Shown here one piece after another: positions 12,022 to 32,310 of a stretch of 64,000 nt of DNA. A program made the position numbers and the translations under genes. The DNA comes from Pterois miles (taxonomy: Eukaryota; Chordata; Actinopteri; Perciformes; Scorpaenidae): NCBI GenBank assembly GCA_947000775.1, contig CAMQGK010000318.1:6222501-6286500 (forward strand), read 5' to 3'. A model generated the notes under the pieces. The model had not been told where the DNA came from. It did not search any database and was given only the letters and a program-made list of their open reading frames with translations. Each line of letters starts with the position of its first letter. Positions within the stretch are counted from its first letter, which is position 1.

Positions 12022-15000
12022 AGAGGATCTCTGTCTCAACCCTCACATGGATCAGCTTTCAAGTTCTTATTGTCATATGCACAATTACAGAGAAGCAGCT
12101 GTTGGCAATGAAAATCTTAGATCTCAGGCTCCCTCGAACAATGCTCATTAAATATGTACAAAAATAAAATCACACAAGTAAAAATTATAAGACAAAATAG
12201 TGCAGACGTTAAATTATAGGGGTAAAATATAACATATAGAATAAAATAATACATATTTGTGGCAGACAGTAATCGCAAAATTAATAAACTGTAATGTAAA
12301 CAGGGATCTAGTAACTGTGTGCATAATGAGAAGTAATAAATATATACAGAGATGTAAACAGGTTTAAAACAGTAAGTAAGAGTCTGTAATGGTAAAGTAA
12401 CAATAGTGATGAGCTCAAGAGTTCAAAAGTCTTACGGCCTGCAGGGTGAAGCTGCCCCTGGTGCGGTACTGGGGTGTTTGGTGTCCCTGTTTATCCTGTT
12501 GGCCTTCTTCTTACACTGCTAGGTGTAAAGGTCCTTCATGGACGGCGGCTCCGTCGTGGTGATGTGCTGAGCAGTTTTCACCGCCCTCTGTAGAGCCGTA
12601 CCGTTGAGGGCGGTGCAACTGCCATACCGGGTGATGATGCAGCCAGTGTAATGGAGTGTACAGGAACAATATATCATAATGTACATATATTATTATTTGT
12701 ATTAGACACAGTAGGCTGTGCCCTTCTAGTATGTGCTCCCCAATGGACTCGTTGTGTATAATCGTTATTAGAGACTGAGTAGAAGCCCAGAGAGGTTTTA
12801 TTTATATAGTTACAGAGTATTTATGTTATTTCTCGTCTTAAATACCATTTTATGATAGAAGTTATTTTCAACCACAGAATACACATGAGAGAGCATACAG
12901 ACAAGATATATTAGTCATATCCTATTGGGAATGTGCATATAAAAAGGCTCTCATTCATGAGAGGTAGTGGTCACGTTTGACACATGAAGATCAACTCCCA
13001 CTTTTCTGCTCAGATGTCAAAGTCAAGTCCCTATACACACATTTTGCCTGATTACAGCAGCCATTTATTCAGCCTATTTGTCAAGTGCAGACCGTATTGG
13101 TTAAAAGTAATATAAATATCTGCTAATCAGCTAGCTGCATGATCATGAAGTCAAAGTTGTGTAATCCCTAAAGGTATAAAGGCAAGAATTTTTATCAATC
13201 ATCACTCATGCCCCACTAGAAATGTGTGGTAGTGTCTCTTTCTACTGAGACCCTGCTGCCCTCTGCCTGTATTTCCTTTATTCTTATTATTTTGATTTAC
13301 TCGAGATGTTTCTTGGTGTCTGCAAACAGCCTTTGTGCCCCACGTGGGGATGTAACACCCAGCCGATAACAGCGCACAGGGTGTGCAGCCCGTTCAGTTG
13401 GTCAGATATCACCTCTGTGTAACATCACTCAGCTTCTGATACCGAGGCACAAGTCTCCATATACGAAGCGTCTGTATTTGACAGATGAGAACGGGTTGTG
13501 TTATGCATTTGTTCCAGCGATCCACTGCTCCTGTCTGCTGTGAGTGCAGCTATGATCAGCATATTTCTGTCGTTTGACAAGAGCAGCGCTGAACCACAGC
13601 CAGCAAACAGGAAATCTGCATTCATTCAAAATCCAGCAGCTCTGCACCTTCCCGCAGGACTGTGTGGAGTTGTGCAGAGTTAGTTGTATGTTTAATTGCG
13701 TTTAAGAATGTAACCACCGGGAAACAATCAGAAAATAATGTTCTATTTTTCCGATTCACTGTTTTGTTCTCACTAACGCCGCTCTCTCTCTTCAGTCACT
13801 CTATAGCTCGCTCTCTCCGTTTCGGCTCATTGAGCTGTGGAGATGTGGTCAACTTTGAATGCAGTCTGTTTGCAAACACCAACAGTTATATATTATATCT
13901 TTAAGGTTTTAGTCCTGGTTGATTTAAATCCAGTGCGGGAATGGGGGACTCCGCCACAAACGCTGAAAACTACTAATTATTGAATGTAAATACATGGAAA
14001 TGCTATTTCAGAGGGAATGCCAAACACCTTTTAAAATGGGTTTTGATTGAAAATAATCTTAAGGATTCAAACTTTTTGGAATTAAGACACTTTTGAAAAC
14101 TTTTCTTATCAGAGAAATAAAGGGGTGAAAAGTGGGACTGCTGTGATGGCTAGAGTTGAATCATGTGCTCTAATGTTTTATGTAGCCACTGACTGACAAA
14201 GATTAGAGACCTGCAAGAAACAACAAACTGAAACAAGATTACCTGCTGATTTCTGACACGTTTGAGATGGGACACGTTTTCAGTTTGGACAGATGTGTTT
14301 TTATGCTTTGCTTATCAACACCTTATTCCCCTGGTGGGCAACATGATGTATATAGAGTATAAGCACCGGGCAGTGTATGTAGCAGATGTAACCAATATTG
14401 AGCCACTTCAGGAAGTTAAATTCCCAGCTTCACTCTGACAGCAAGAGCATAGTTTTTATGGCTAATCCTCTTTGGCCAGTGCATTATGGTTTTGCCTTAA
14501 TCATGAAATGGATTATATACAAAAGTATGTAAACTATTTTGTTCTACGATTTGCCAATGAAGCAGAAATATTTGCTGTGTACAATATTGTGTACAGGCAG
14601 TCTGATGCATTTCCTAATGTGCAATGTGTTTAAAAAAAACATATCCCTCAAAATGTGTTATCCTTATGATTGTTCAACTCTGTAATAACTTTTCTGTGTA
14701 TGATACTTTATAGCAAATGTTGAAAACAACTTATAAGTGTAACACATTCTGTATCCTGTCTATTCCAACGTGTTAGCAGGAACTATACAGTAGTAATATT
14801 GTGCTTATTCTTGGAATATTTATAGGTATTTTTTACAGGCTTTGTATAGGAAAAACACCTACAGCTTAAGTGGCAGGCATGTACCACTTTCACGTGTTCA
14901 AATCAGATCTATATCTAGAACAGTATGTGTACTGTATTTAAACCCCACCCTTGCACATGAATCTTTACCCTCCAACAGGCACATCAGATGTTTGCAGTGA

Positions 15001-15240
15001 GCAATACCCAGTGGTATGAGGATTATCTTTAAGTCTATTTCAACAGCTTGAGTAGTATTTCCAGTTTTGTATAAAAGTGTATTCTTTCCTGATTACCTCT
15101 TGTTAATAAATCTATTCTTTCTCAGGGGGAGAAGTGTCTGCAAGGCTGCCACGTTTGTTTTACACTGTAACATGCGTTACTGGGGGGAAGATCAAAGAGG
15201 GGGGACAAAGGAAGGGGGTGTTACACTAAAAAGAAGCCGA
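12022..15240 (+). other. RASGRF1 3' UTR / downstream region, no gene seen
   Basis: No coding exon is supported here. The region is AT-rich with many ATTTA and AATAAA-like strings (for example near 12160 and 12285). A conspicuous AATAAA lies at 15105-15110, followed by a T/GT-rich stretch. If it is the true poly(A) signal, the RASGRF1 3' UTR is about 3.1 kb and ends some 180 bp before the CTSH start codon. A GC-richer block at about 12430-12660 looks like an interspersed repeat fragment. The 13420-13680 block is also GC-richer but carries no exon with matching splice sites. Confidence 0.5.
12055..12660. repeat. Probable interspersed repeat in RASGRF1 3' region
   Basis: The segment starts with a string of the type TTATTGTCATATGCACAATT and ends with a GC-rich tract about 230 bp long. 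I recognise this combination as a recurrent teleost interspersed sequence, but cannot assign a family. It lies just after the RASGRF1 stop codon, so it would be transcribed as 3' UTR. Confidence 0.4.
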
Positions 15241-15241
15241 C

Positions 15242-15250
15242 TCATGTGAC
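15242..15250 (+). promoter_or_regulatory. M-box / CLEAR-like E-box upstream of CTSH
   Basis: TCATGTGAC lies 38 bp before the CTSH start codon. This is the extended E-box (M-box) preferred by MITF/TFE factors, and close to the CLEAR element of lysosomal genes. Cathepsin H is a lysosomal protease, so the position is plausible. A TATAAAAG string at 15070-15077 is further upstream and less likely to be the core promoter. Confidence 0.45.
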
Positions 15251-15287
15251 GCTCTCTCACAGCTAGTTTAGAGTCAGCGGGAGAAAG

Positions 15288-18200
15288 ATGGCTGTCTCTG
15301 TTGTTCTGGTCTTTACCACCGTGTTTAGTTCAGTTCATTTAACGCCGTTAATGTTACCCGACGGTAAGTAAACAACTCATGAAGTTTTCTTTTTAATGCA
15401 TTTATTGTTGTTTGCTGCTAGATAAGTCGCTGTCTCTTAGCAGGCTAGGCTAGGTGGAACTAATGTAAAGGTGTCGTGCAGCTCCGTCACAAATAATAAC
15501 CCCCTTTATTGAGTCCCAGGGTCTCAGGTGTTTTACTCTATCAATGTACTTTTCACGACTTTGTGGTTTTACAGGTCTGCAAGTTTTATGGTAATTAGGT
15601 GATAATTACCGAATAACCTATTTGAAATTACCCCAATATTCATATTAATTCTCACAATTTATCGAAAAGTACTTGATTATAAACATTTAATAATTGTAGG
15701 CTAAAATAGCATATAATGGCCCTTTTGCTTGAGAAGATAAAACTTAATTAAAACTAACTTAGATAAAATTAAATCTAATAGAAGACTCCTCTGATCAGGC
15801 ACAAATCTCACCAGTGTGACTTGTTGTCTACACAGATGTAACCTGGTAGCTATGAAATGATTTAGGGAGTTTTGTAAGAAATTTAAAATATATTATTTGC
15901 TAATTATTATCTGTTTACCAGCAGAGATGGAAATACAGCATATCAATTAAATGTCTGTTATTTTCCTGGAAATGTGATTTTAAAAAATTACCAGCTATTG
16001 TGAAATAGCTTGATATACATATTAAATAATGTGTATAATAAAGTAACTTGTGATAAATATTGAGTACATTTTGGGGAAATTTGGCAGTATTTCCAAAGAA
16101 ATTTCAAATTGGTTACTTGCTAACTGTCACCTAATTACCATGAAATTTGTAGACCGTTAAAATGAAGTGTTACGATTTTGTAAATCAGTTTGTTCCTAAT
16201 GACTTCACATCATTATTTTCTGTTAAAGTTTTAATTATGGTTGGGTATTTTTAAAAGACCAATGTATGTGTATGTATCAATCCTGGTGGACCCCAGGCAG
16301 AAGCACCCAATTGTGGCCTTAATTATTATTATTATTATTATTATTTTATTATAATTATTAATTGCAACCAATTGCCATTTAAATAGATACAATAGAATAG
16401 ACAGATAACATGTATACCATAAATTGAAGTATGGCAGATAAGTAGGGACACTCAGAGGCAGCAGACACAGAGTTCCTCATGTGCTCTGTCTTAATTAACT
16501 GCCACTTTCCTAAAATAATAATAATAATCAGGGTTTTTTCGACAGATGACATAAATTACATAACGACAATGATGTTCTGAGAAGAAATATGTTAACATTT
16601 TACTATGATGGTTTCTTACAGTAGTTTATTCTTGGGGTCCCCAGGGCCCCCATTCTGTTAAATAGATTGGTAGGATGAGGGTCAAGTAAAAACAGCCATA
16701 CTGAAATATAAAAACATCCCATTATAAGTAAATGTCCTGTATTAAAAATGTCAGGAATGCTACTTGTTAAACTATGTTATCAAAATGTAGCCAAGGATCA
16801 AAAGAAAAAGTACCATAATGGAGCAAATAGCCCCTGTTAGTGTTATGCTACAGTATATTATGGGATAATTATTAGGCTACTGATACACTGATGTGTAAGT
16901 ATCATTTTACTATTGCATTTGGTTGATGTGGAGCTAATTTCAGCTATTTAATTTGCTAATTTAATCTATGACAGTGCATTACAGATTATAAAATCATCAA
17001 ATAATTTGTATCTAAAATCTTAATCTGTTGTCAGGTAAATGTTGTAGAGTGAAAATTACACATCCCCTCTAAATTGTTGTAGATTAGCAGTAGCATGAAG
17101 TCAAGTACCTCAAATTATTATTTACATCTCCCTCATCATAAATGGCTTCAGGACTAAATGTGAACATTTGAAATGTTGATTATTAGTTTGCTTTATTAAC
17201 TGACTTCTGTACTCTGTGTCCTATCAGAGGAATATCAGTTCAAACAGTGGATGTCACAGGTAATAAGACAGTTACTGAAACTTCACATTCTTGTGATTGT
17301 TTTATGTTGAATGCTTCCATAAGAAGTTTTCAAAACATAAATTATTTCCTTTGTATATTGCTGTTACTTATTACGTTTCTCTTTTTGCCATGCAGTACAA
17401 CAATGTTTATGACGCTGAGGAGTATTACCACCGGCTCCGCATATTCACTGAGAATAAGAGGGAAATTGATCGTCATAATGCCGGAAATCACTCGTTCACA
17501 AGTACAGTACAATTCTGCACGTGATGTGTAATGTCAGCACAGAGGGTGCACTGTCAGCTCCCTTTTAAACATGTAATACGTGATATTGAGGTTATGAAAG
17601 GCATGCATGTTCTCACGGCGTTTTTCATTTGAAATCTAGTGGGCCTGAATCAGTTCTCAGACAGGACATTTGAGGAATTTAGGAAATTGTTCCTTTTGAC
17701 TGAGCCTCAGGTATGATACGTTTTATAATACAACACACAGCAGGTGCTTTTATACATATATTTTTTTTATTACAATCTTTCAATTCTGGCCTCTTGTAGA
17801 ACTGCTCAGCTACTAGCGGGGGTCATATCAGCGGAGTTGGTCCTTATCCTGAGTTTGTAGACTGGAGGCTGAAAGGCAACGTTGTGACTCCTGTGAAGAA
17901 CCAGGTATCCTAATATGGTGCTAATAACACCACAGTTTAGAGGGACAATCTGGATGACAAGACTTTGGACAAGGACATTAATCCAAGAATATGCATTAAT
18001 TTCCTTGCTAATTTATAGTGGAAAATTGAGTGTCTTCTACTTCATTTTTAAACTACTTTGATTTAAATGTGAGCACTGAAAAAGTAAAATCAACTCATGT
18101 TTCTTTTACAAGTACATGGTTACACTAATCAAGCCTATAGTAACATTTATTTATTCATGGGGCTTGAGAAACAGTTTATACTAGAAAATGCATTTCCTGC

Positions 18201-21200
18201 TGAAAATGCATGGGAATGCTGACAGCTGAAATCTAATTGCAATACATTGCTGAAAATGCAGAATTGTAAAATGAGTTTAGACAGTGAATTTTGTACAAAT
18301 CTACCTGTCAAATCTATGCTTCCTAGTCAAAAACTTGTGAGTCCCATCGGCAAAATATTATTATCATCTGAGAGAAAAGACTCTGCCGAGCGAATTGGTG
18401 TCATGTTTATGTATGTAGACTTAAAAATGTGAACAGTTTCCAAAACTGCCTTTGTCTGCTTTCATTCAGACATTTCTCACATGATTTGACATTAAATTCA
18501 GTTGGGGATTTGCTTGGACTTACTCTCACTTTGGGGACCGTAGAGCCAAATATGTAAGTCTGTTTGATTCCATAATTACATGACTGCAATCAGCACAAAA
18601 ATTCTTACAATTTGACTTAAATTTTATGTGTGAAGACTGAAAATTGTGGGTGTGGGAGCAATTTGTTCAGAAAGGTTACAGAAGATTTAAAGGTCCTCTT
18701 CACTTTAGCTCCAAGCATTCCATCCAAACTTAGCCTGAAGTCTGAAAACAGCATAAAACTTAAGTTGTGATGAATCAAAAACTGTTAAAGATATCAAAAA
18801 TCTGAATATAGGTTTAATATATCAAATACTTGTAACCCGTTTAAAGTTTAGATGGTGTCTGTAGCTGAGTATGCAGGAGCAGTACCATTTCAAAGTGGAG
18901 CATGTTTAAGAAAATTTGGAGATTTTCTCCTTTAAAAAGTATAAATGGTAGAAAAAAGATGACTGTAAGCACTAATGTCCTTAAAGAGCTGAATATTTTG
19001 ATAGTTGAAAGGTTTCCGGAGCTGAAAGTATGCAGAAGTGTTTAGAGTCCAAATGATGTGCGTAAGAAATATAAGGTGAAGTTGAAGAAACCTTAGAAGA
19101 ATAATACTGTACAAAGGACTTTACAAAGCTCCACACAGAACATATAATTCTGTTTTCATAAGCAGCAACAATCTAACAACAGTTAGTGGCGTGCCACTGT
19201 AGCATAAGTGAATTACCAGCTGTTTGAGTTATGTTGTGTTTGTATCTTTAGGGTCACTGTGGAAGCTGTTGGACCTTCTCTACTACTGGCTGTCTGGAGT
19301 CAGTGAACGCTATCGCTACTGGGAAGCTAATACCTCTGGTGAGCTCTGTCTGACTGTGATTTTGGTGGGTTGTCTGGTTCTTTGCATCTGGTATTAACTG
19401 TTGTACGCTCTGTATAAAACAGTTTCGTAACTGATTGGCCGTGATTCCCACCAGGGGTCGCCAAAGCTTCACAGGGGCGTCGCAAGGCCTTCTTGGATTT
19501 TAAGGGGTGCAAAAAAAATACAATTGGTCTACACTGTATTGTTGTTTTTAAGTATGTATATACGCTGGATTATTATTTAAGATATAAACAGGATAAGGGC
19601 ACGGTGAAGCTGAACACAAGTTATATTGACAGAGCCTTCCCTCTCTGCTAAACAGCCTCATCCTGCATTAGAAAAGTATGCAGCTAAAACAAGCAAAGAG
19701 CTAATAATGAACAATGGTTACCCATCAGGGACAAGAAGCCACTGACTCTGTCGCAAAAACAAGCTTATTAAGTCTGTATTATTATTGTTAGAATAAAAAA
19801 CACATAATACAGACAGATGATTGTAGTAAAATTTCCTGAATATAACAGGAACACTCTTCTCTGATGCAAAATTCACAGGAACTAATCTGCTCAAAATTCA
19901 GTCCGAATCACTCATTTTACACAAACTTGTTGCTGTGTTCACAATTTGGGTTAATTGCACAGTTTTATCAGTTGTTCTGTACTGTTATTTTTACGCACTT
20001 AATATAATATGAAACATCCATAAAAAGTGTCACTTATTCAGGGGTGATCAGTTTACTCAATGATAGGAAAGGGGTCCCTTAAGGAAAAAGGTTGGGAATC
20101 ACTGGTATAAAAGCATAAAGCAGTTTGTTTTCTGTATCAGTCTGAGCAGCAGCTGATAGACTGTGCCAAAGACTTCAACAATCATGGATGCATGGGGTAA
20201 GTAGCACAGATTTGTTGTTATTAGTTGCTGTACAGTAGTAATAGCTATAACATATGAGACATTCTAAGTTGCAGTAATAACAAGAATACTTGTGTTTAAT
20301 GCTTCAGCCAATTAAACATGTGATTTGTTTCAGTGGGCTCCCCAGCCAGGCATTTGAGTACATCAAATACAACAACGGTCTAATGACAGAGGAGGACTAC
20401 CCCTACAAAGGCCGTGTAGGACTTTTCTGCAGTAATATCTCATTGTCATTTTTTCTATGTGAAAGAAATTCTGATTTTTTTTTGTCTTTCCTGTCGTAGG
20501 ATGACTCTTGTAATTTTGAGCCTTCACTTGCAGCTGCTTTTGTCCTGGATGTTGTCAACATAACAAGTGTGAGTGAACGAGAATGTTTATGTGAAGTTAC
20601 ATTGTGGAAAAAATTGTGTCCTTAACGACATTACCGCTGGGTCACAAAGTCACAAATCAGCTACAGTTAACCGAGGCGACAAAAGCGGCTTTTTTGTTAC
20701 GGGCAAATTAATGTCTTAGAACTGTGTGACGTTGTGCCAGTTACAGTCTGATATACTGGATTACCAACATGTTACACACACTATAATAACTTTACCTCCT
20801 AACGGCAGTTTACTGTTTTTGTATTAAAATATCTGCATGTTTGTCCATCCACAGTATGATGAAAAGGCCATGGTTGATGCTGTGGCCCGACTCAATCCTG
20901 TGTCCTTTGGCTTTGAGGTCACGGCTGACTTTATGCACTACAAAGAAGGTGTTTACACCAGGTGAGCTGAAGGACTTCAATAAGCCAACAAGTACTTGTT
21001 CACAAATACTGTGTGGTTAGAAGTATTCACAGGACTGTGTGTGGCCATGTTTAGGGCTGCAACTAATGATTATTTTCATTAATCTGTTTTCGGGTAATCT
21101 GTTGATTATTTTCTCGATTAATCGATCAGTTGTTTGGGCCATACAATGTTAGAAAATGGTGAAAAATTACGATCAGTGTTTCCCAAAAGCCAAGATGACG

Positions 21201-22476
21201 TCCTCAGATAATTTGTTTTGTCCACAACTCAAAGATATTCAGTTTAGAGCAGTAAATAAACCAGAAAATATTCATATGTAAGAAGTTGGAATCAGAGAAT
21301 TTTGACTCTTTTTTAAAAAATTACTCAAAAAGATTAGTCATTTATCAAAATAGTTAGCGACTGAGGCGCCGTGGTAGTTCACCTGGTAGAGCGGACTGAC
21401 CTCTGGCCCTTTTCTGCATGTCATCCCCTCTCTCTCTCCCTTTCATAACTATCGCTGTCTATCTAATGAAAAAGGCAAAAATAAATAAATAAATAGTGGG
21501 TGATCAATTTAATAGCTCACAACTAATTGAGTAATCGTTGTAGCTCTAGCCATGTTGTTTCCATCCCTTTTGCACAATGGAAACATTTATAATACAGTTA
21601 ATGGGATTTTTATCTTTTTAATCCACAAACACTGAAGTTATTTAATCATGAAAGAGGATTATGAAACTAACGAGACGACTGGTGAAATCTGCAAAATCTT
21701 AGTTATTAGCTGTTGGCAGGATGTGACAGAAATCTGTTTGCACCTACACATATTTCAGACTTTTGTTGGATTTAGTGCCGTGGCACCACTTTGCCTACTT
21801 GTTTTTTTCACTATTGGTGTCAGACAAGTGTTGTGACCAGAATAAATGTGCTCCGCTATCGAGCCTTTCATCACACAGGCTGCTGGCTTGGAACATGTCC
21901 ATCCCTAATAAGGAGCTATTCATAAGTTGGCCACTGTGATGGTCTGACGGCTCATTTGTTATGGTGCCTACAGTTATGATGAGTGATTCACTTCACTCAA
22001 CTCTCTGTCCTCTCTATCATAGCTGTGGTATTATTAGTCTGTGTTTCTCTGTTTCATGGATCTGCCTTGAACAAGCATGAAAATATCTAAAACAGCTACA
22101 ATCTTTGCATAGGCAGGATGCAGCCCACTCACCCTACAAAAGACATGTACTCTGTTGATCTAAAAGCATCAGTGTGGTCTGTTTAGCACCCAGTGTAAGA
22201 GCACAGCAGACATGGTGAATCATGCAGTCCTGGCTGTGGGTTACGGTGCTGAAAGGAACGGCACGCCGTATTGGATTGTGAAGAACTCTTGGGGAACAGC
22301 CTGGGGAATGGACGGGTAAATATAGCCTGCGTCTGTTTCAGTGTGATGACTTGTTGTGGCTCTCAGTGATGGTGGACATCTCTCTTTTTTATTCCCTCAG
22401 ATATTTTTTGATAGAGCGAGGAAAAAACATGTGTGGACTGGCTGCATGCTCTTCCTACCCTCTACCTTTATTTTGA
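15288..22476 (+). CDS. CTSH: CTSH, pro-cathepsin H, lysosomal papain-family cysteine protease (complete)
   Basis: Exons: 15288-15363, 17228-17259, 17396-17501, 17640-17710, 17800-17904, 19252-19338, 20141-20196, 20334-20415, 20500-20568, 20855-20961, 22187-22315, 22401-22476; 331 aa, close to the mammalian 335. Residues 1 to about 20 form a hydrophobic signal peptide (MAVSVVLVFTTVFSSVHL). The propeptide has an ERFNIN-like helix (RLRIFTENKREIDRHNAG). EPQNCSAT at 93-100 is the mini-chain that blocks the far end of the active-site cleft and makes cathepsin H an aminopeptidase. The catalytic Cys136 sits in GHCGSCWTFS, His276 in VNHAVLAVGYG and Asn297 in YWIVKNSWG. Possible N-glycosylation sites are Asn67, Asn96 and Asn225. 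The ATG context is AAAGATGG and no in-frame upstream ATG is visible. It follows RASGRF1 on the same strand, the human arrangement. Confidence 0.97.
16321..16345. repeat. (ATT)n microsatellite in CTSH intron 1
   Basis: Seven to eight trinucleotide units within an AT-rich intron of about 1.9 kb that otherwise shows no recognisable element. Confidence 0.9.
19440..20104. mobile_element. Degenerate hAT-like MITE in CTSH intron
   Basis: The left end reads about CCGTGATTCCCACCAGGGGT. The right end, reverse-complemented, reads CAGTGATTCCCAACCTTTTT. These are imperfect terminal inverted repeats of the CAGTGGTTCCCAACC type common in teleosts. No clear target duplication is visible, so the ends may be eroded. 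Confidence 0.5.
21052..21548. mobile_element. hAT-like MITE with perfect 8-bp target duplication (CTSH intron)
   Basis: The element starts TAGGGCTGCAACTAATGATT and ends ...TTGTAGCTCTA, an imperfect inverted repeat. It is flanked on both sides by GCCATGTT (21044-21051 and 21549-21556), an exact 8-bp duplication typical of hAT transposition. No transposase is encoded. A SINE fragment is nested inside it at 21365-21490. Confidence 0.85.
21365..21490 (+). mobile_element. tRNA-derived SINE fragment nested in the hAT MITE
   Basis: The A-box-like string CACCTGGTAGAGCGG is followed by TTTTCTGCATGTCATCCCCT and a (AAAT)n tail. Two diverged copies of a host sequence flank it (from AAATAGTTAGCG at 21348 and from AAATAGTGGGTG at 21491). 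This fits a target duplication of about 17 bp from LINE-mediated insertion. The B-box part is missing relative to the copy at 56130-56245. Confidence 0.7.
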
Positions 22477-22838
22477 GGAGCAACATGGCAACAAAGTGGA
22501 GGACTGATAAAACTCAGGAAAATGTCACCCAAAGACAACATGCACGCATGGAGTGAACGTGATGGGAAGTTGGTGCTGTCATGTTGATTGAAGTGTTTTA
22601 TGTAGCTGTTTGATTTTTCAACAATATGTGCATTTCATCAAACATTTTAAACTCTTTGCAAAAATTAAATATTTGTGTGTCACACTCAACATTACTGTGT
22701 GGTGCATTTGCTGTTCCTTGTTTTAAGTTTCCATTATCTTTGGTGTGGAGCTCTTTGAGACAATTACTGTTAATGACTAGAAAATGTATGTAATTACTGC
22801 TTGTACCATGCAGTACTTGTTTTAAGGAACAACACTGG

Positions 22839-22844
22839 AATAAA
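22839..22844 (+). terminator. Candidate CTSH poly(A) signal
   Basis: This AATAAA is 363 bases after the CTSH stop codon. A weaker ATTAAA lies upstream near 22664. Which one is used cannot be told from sequence alone. Confidence 0.45.
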
Positions 22845-23242
22845 CCAGAAGAAGCGGCCACCTTAATAACACTTGATATAATCAGTTATGCAGCGTGCAT
22901 GGTGTTACGCTGAGCAATAGACATCCCTGTAGACCAATGAGATCATGGGTGGGCAGACCATCCATTGGTCACTGAATTATTTTTCCAACGGGTGTCCTCT
23001 TTATGGCTCCATAAAGACAAAGTGTGCAGAAATCTCTGAATGTCTGCAAAGACAATCCACCACAGTGCTCTGACCTGCTCCAATTAACTAACTTTAGAGG
23101 TGGTCATGCACAACAGGCCCATTAAGGGGTCAGCTCAGATGTCAGCTGTTTACATTTTTACATGTTTGATAATAAACAATTCCCCCCTTAAACTTATGGG
23201 TCTTACGGTATAGTATTGCCTTTATTATCAATGACATCTTTC

Positions 23243-23295
23243 TTATCTCAAGTTGAATTTCCCCTCGCGGGACTAATAAAGGTTGATCTTCTTCT
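23243..23295 (+). repeat. LINE/SINE-type 3' tail fragment, (TTC)n end
   Basis: GAATTTCCCCTCGCGGGACT then AATAAAGGTTGATCTTCTTC matches the shared 3' end seen near 25195, 36715, 50890 and 58730. It is a short fragment in the CTSH-WDR76 spacer. Confidence 0.6.
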
Positions 23296-23486
23296 TATGT
23301 GTGCACAGGTGTTTTTCTACTGAGGATTATTTTCTATTTTAACTCGGCATGAAAACATAAGCAGTGTGTCAGTCAATTCATATTTACACGTTACTTCTGG
23401 GCCTTTTTCATTCATTAATAACCCGGAATTATTAATATTTGCGACGTTATGTCATCCTCCAGTTTGTTATTGCCCACATCTGCCAG

Positions 23487-23694
23487 AAGATGGCGTCAAA
23501 CACTGGCTCTGCTTGTGAAAGCTGAAGCCGGAAGTAAGAGATGAATTGTCAATCAAATCGTAGGGCTGTTCATTGGCTGATGGCAGAAGAGAACAGCCCC
23601 TTATTCTGAACGACTAACCAATGAGCTGCAAGGATTCTGTTTCACAACAGCGGGGCGGAGCTAGTTACCAAACATTTCTACCATGTGGCGCGAA
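23487..23694 (+). promoter_or_regulatory. WDR76 promoter-like cluster
   Basis: Motifs seen: AAGATGGCG at 23487-23495 (YY1 core, overlapping a CTCF-like CCAGAAGATGGC), CCGGAAGT at 23528-23535 (ETS), ATTGG at 23572-23576 (inverted CCAAT), CCAAT at 23618-23622, a GC box GGGGCGGAG at 23652-23660, and GGCGCGAA at 23687-23694 (E2F-like TTCGCGCC on the other strand). The start codon is at 23814 and no TATA box is visible. The E2F-like and CCAAT sites fit a cell-cycle gene, which is inference. Confidence 0.55.
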
Positions 23695-23813
23695 CTGCCT
23701 TCTCCCATTTTTAAGTTATCGTCCCAGTTTAGCAGCTGTGGCGTGTACGTGTTTCACCTTCTTGCAGTTTTCTCCAAGAAATAGCTTTGACGCATCGTTA
23801 TAAGTGCATTAAT

Positions 23814-32310
<8,497 letters not shown>

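Noticed and set aside
13425..13904. Possible gene between RASGRF1 and CTSH
   Set aside because: The short open frames lack splice partners and any known domain; the region fits RASGRF1 3' UTR or spacer.
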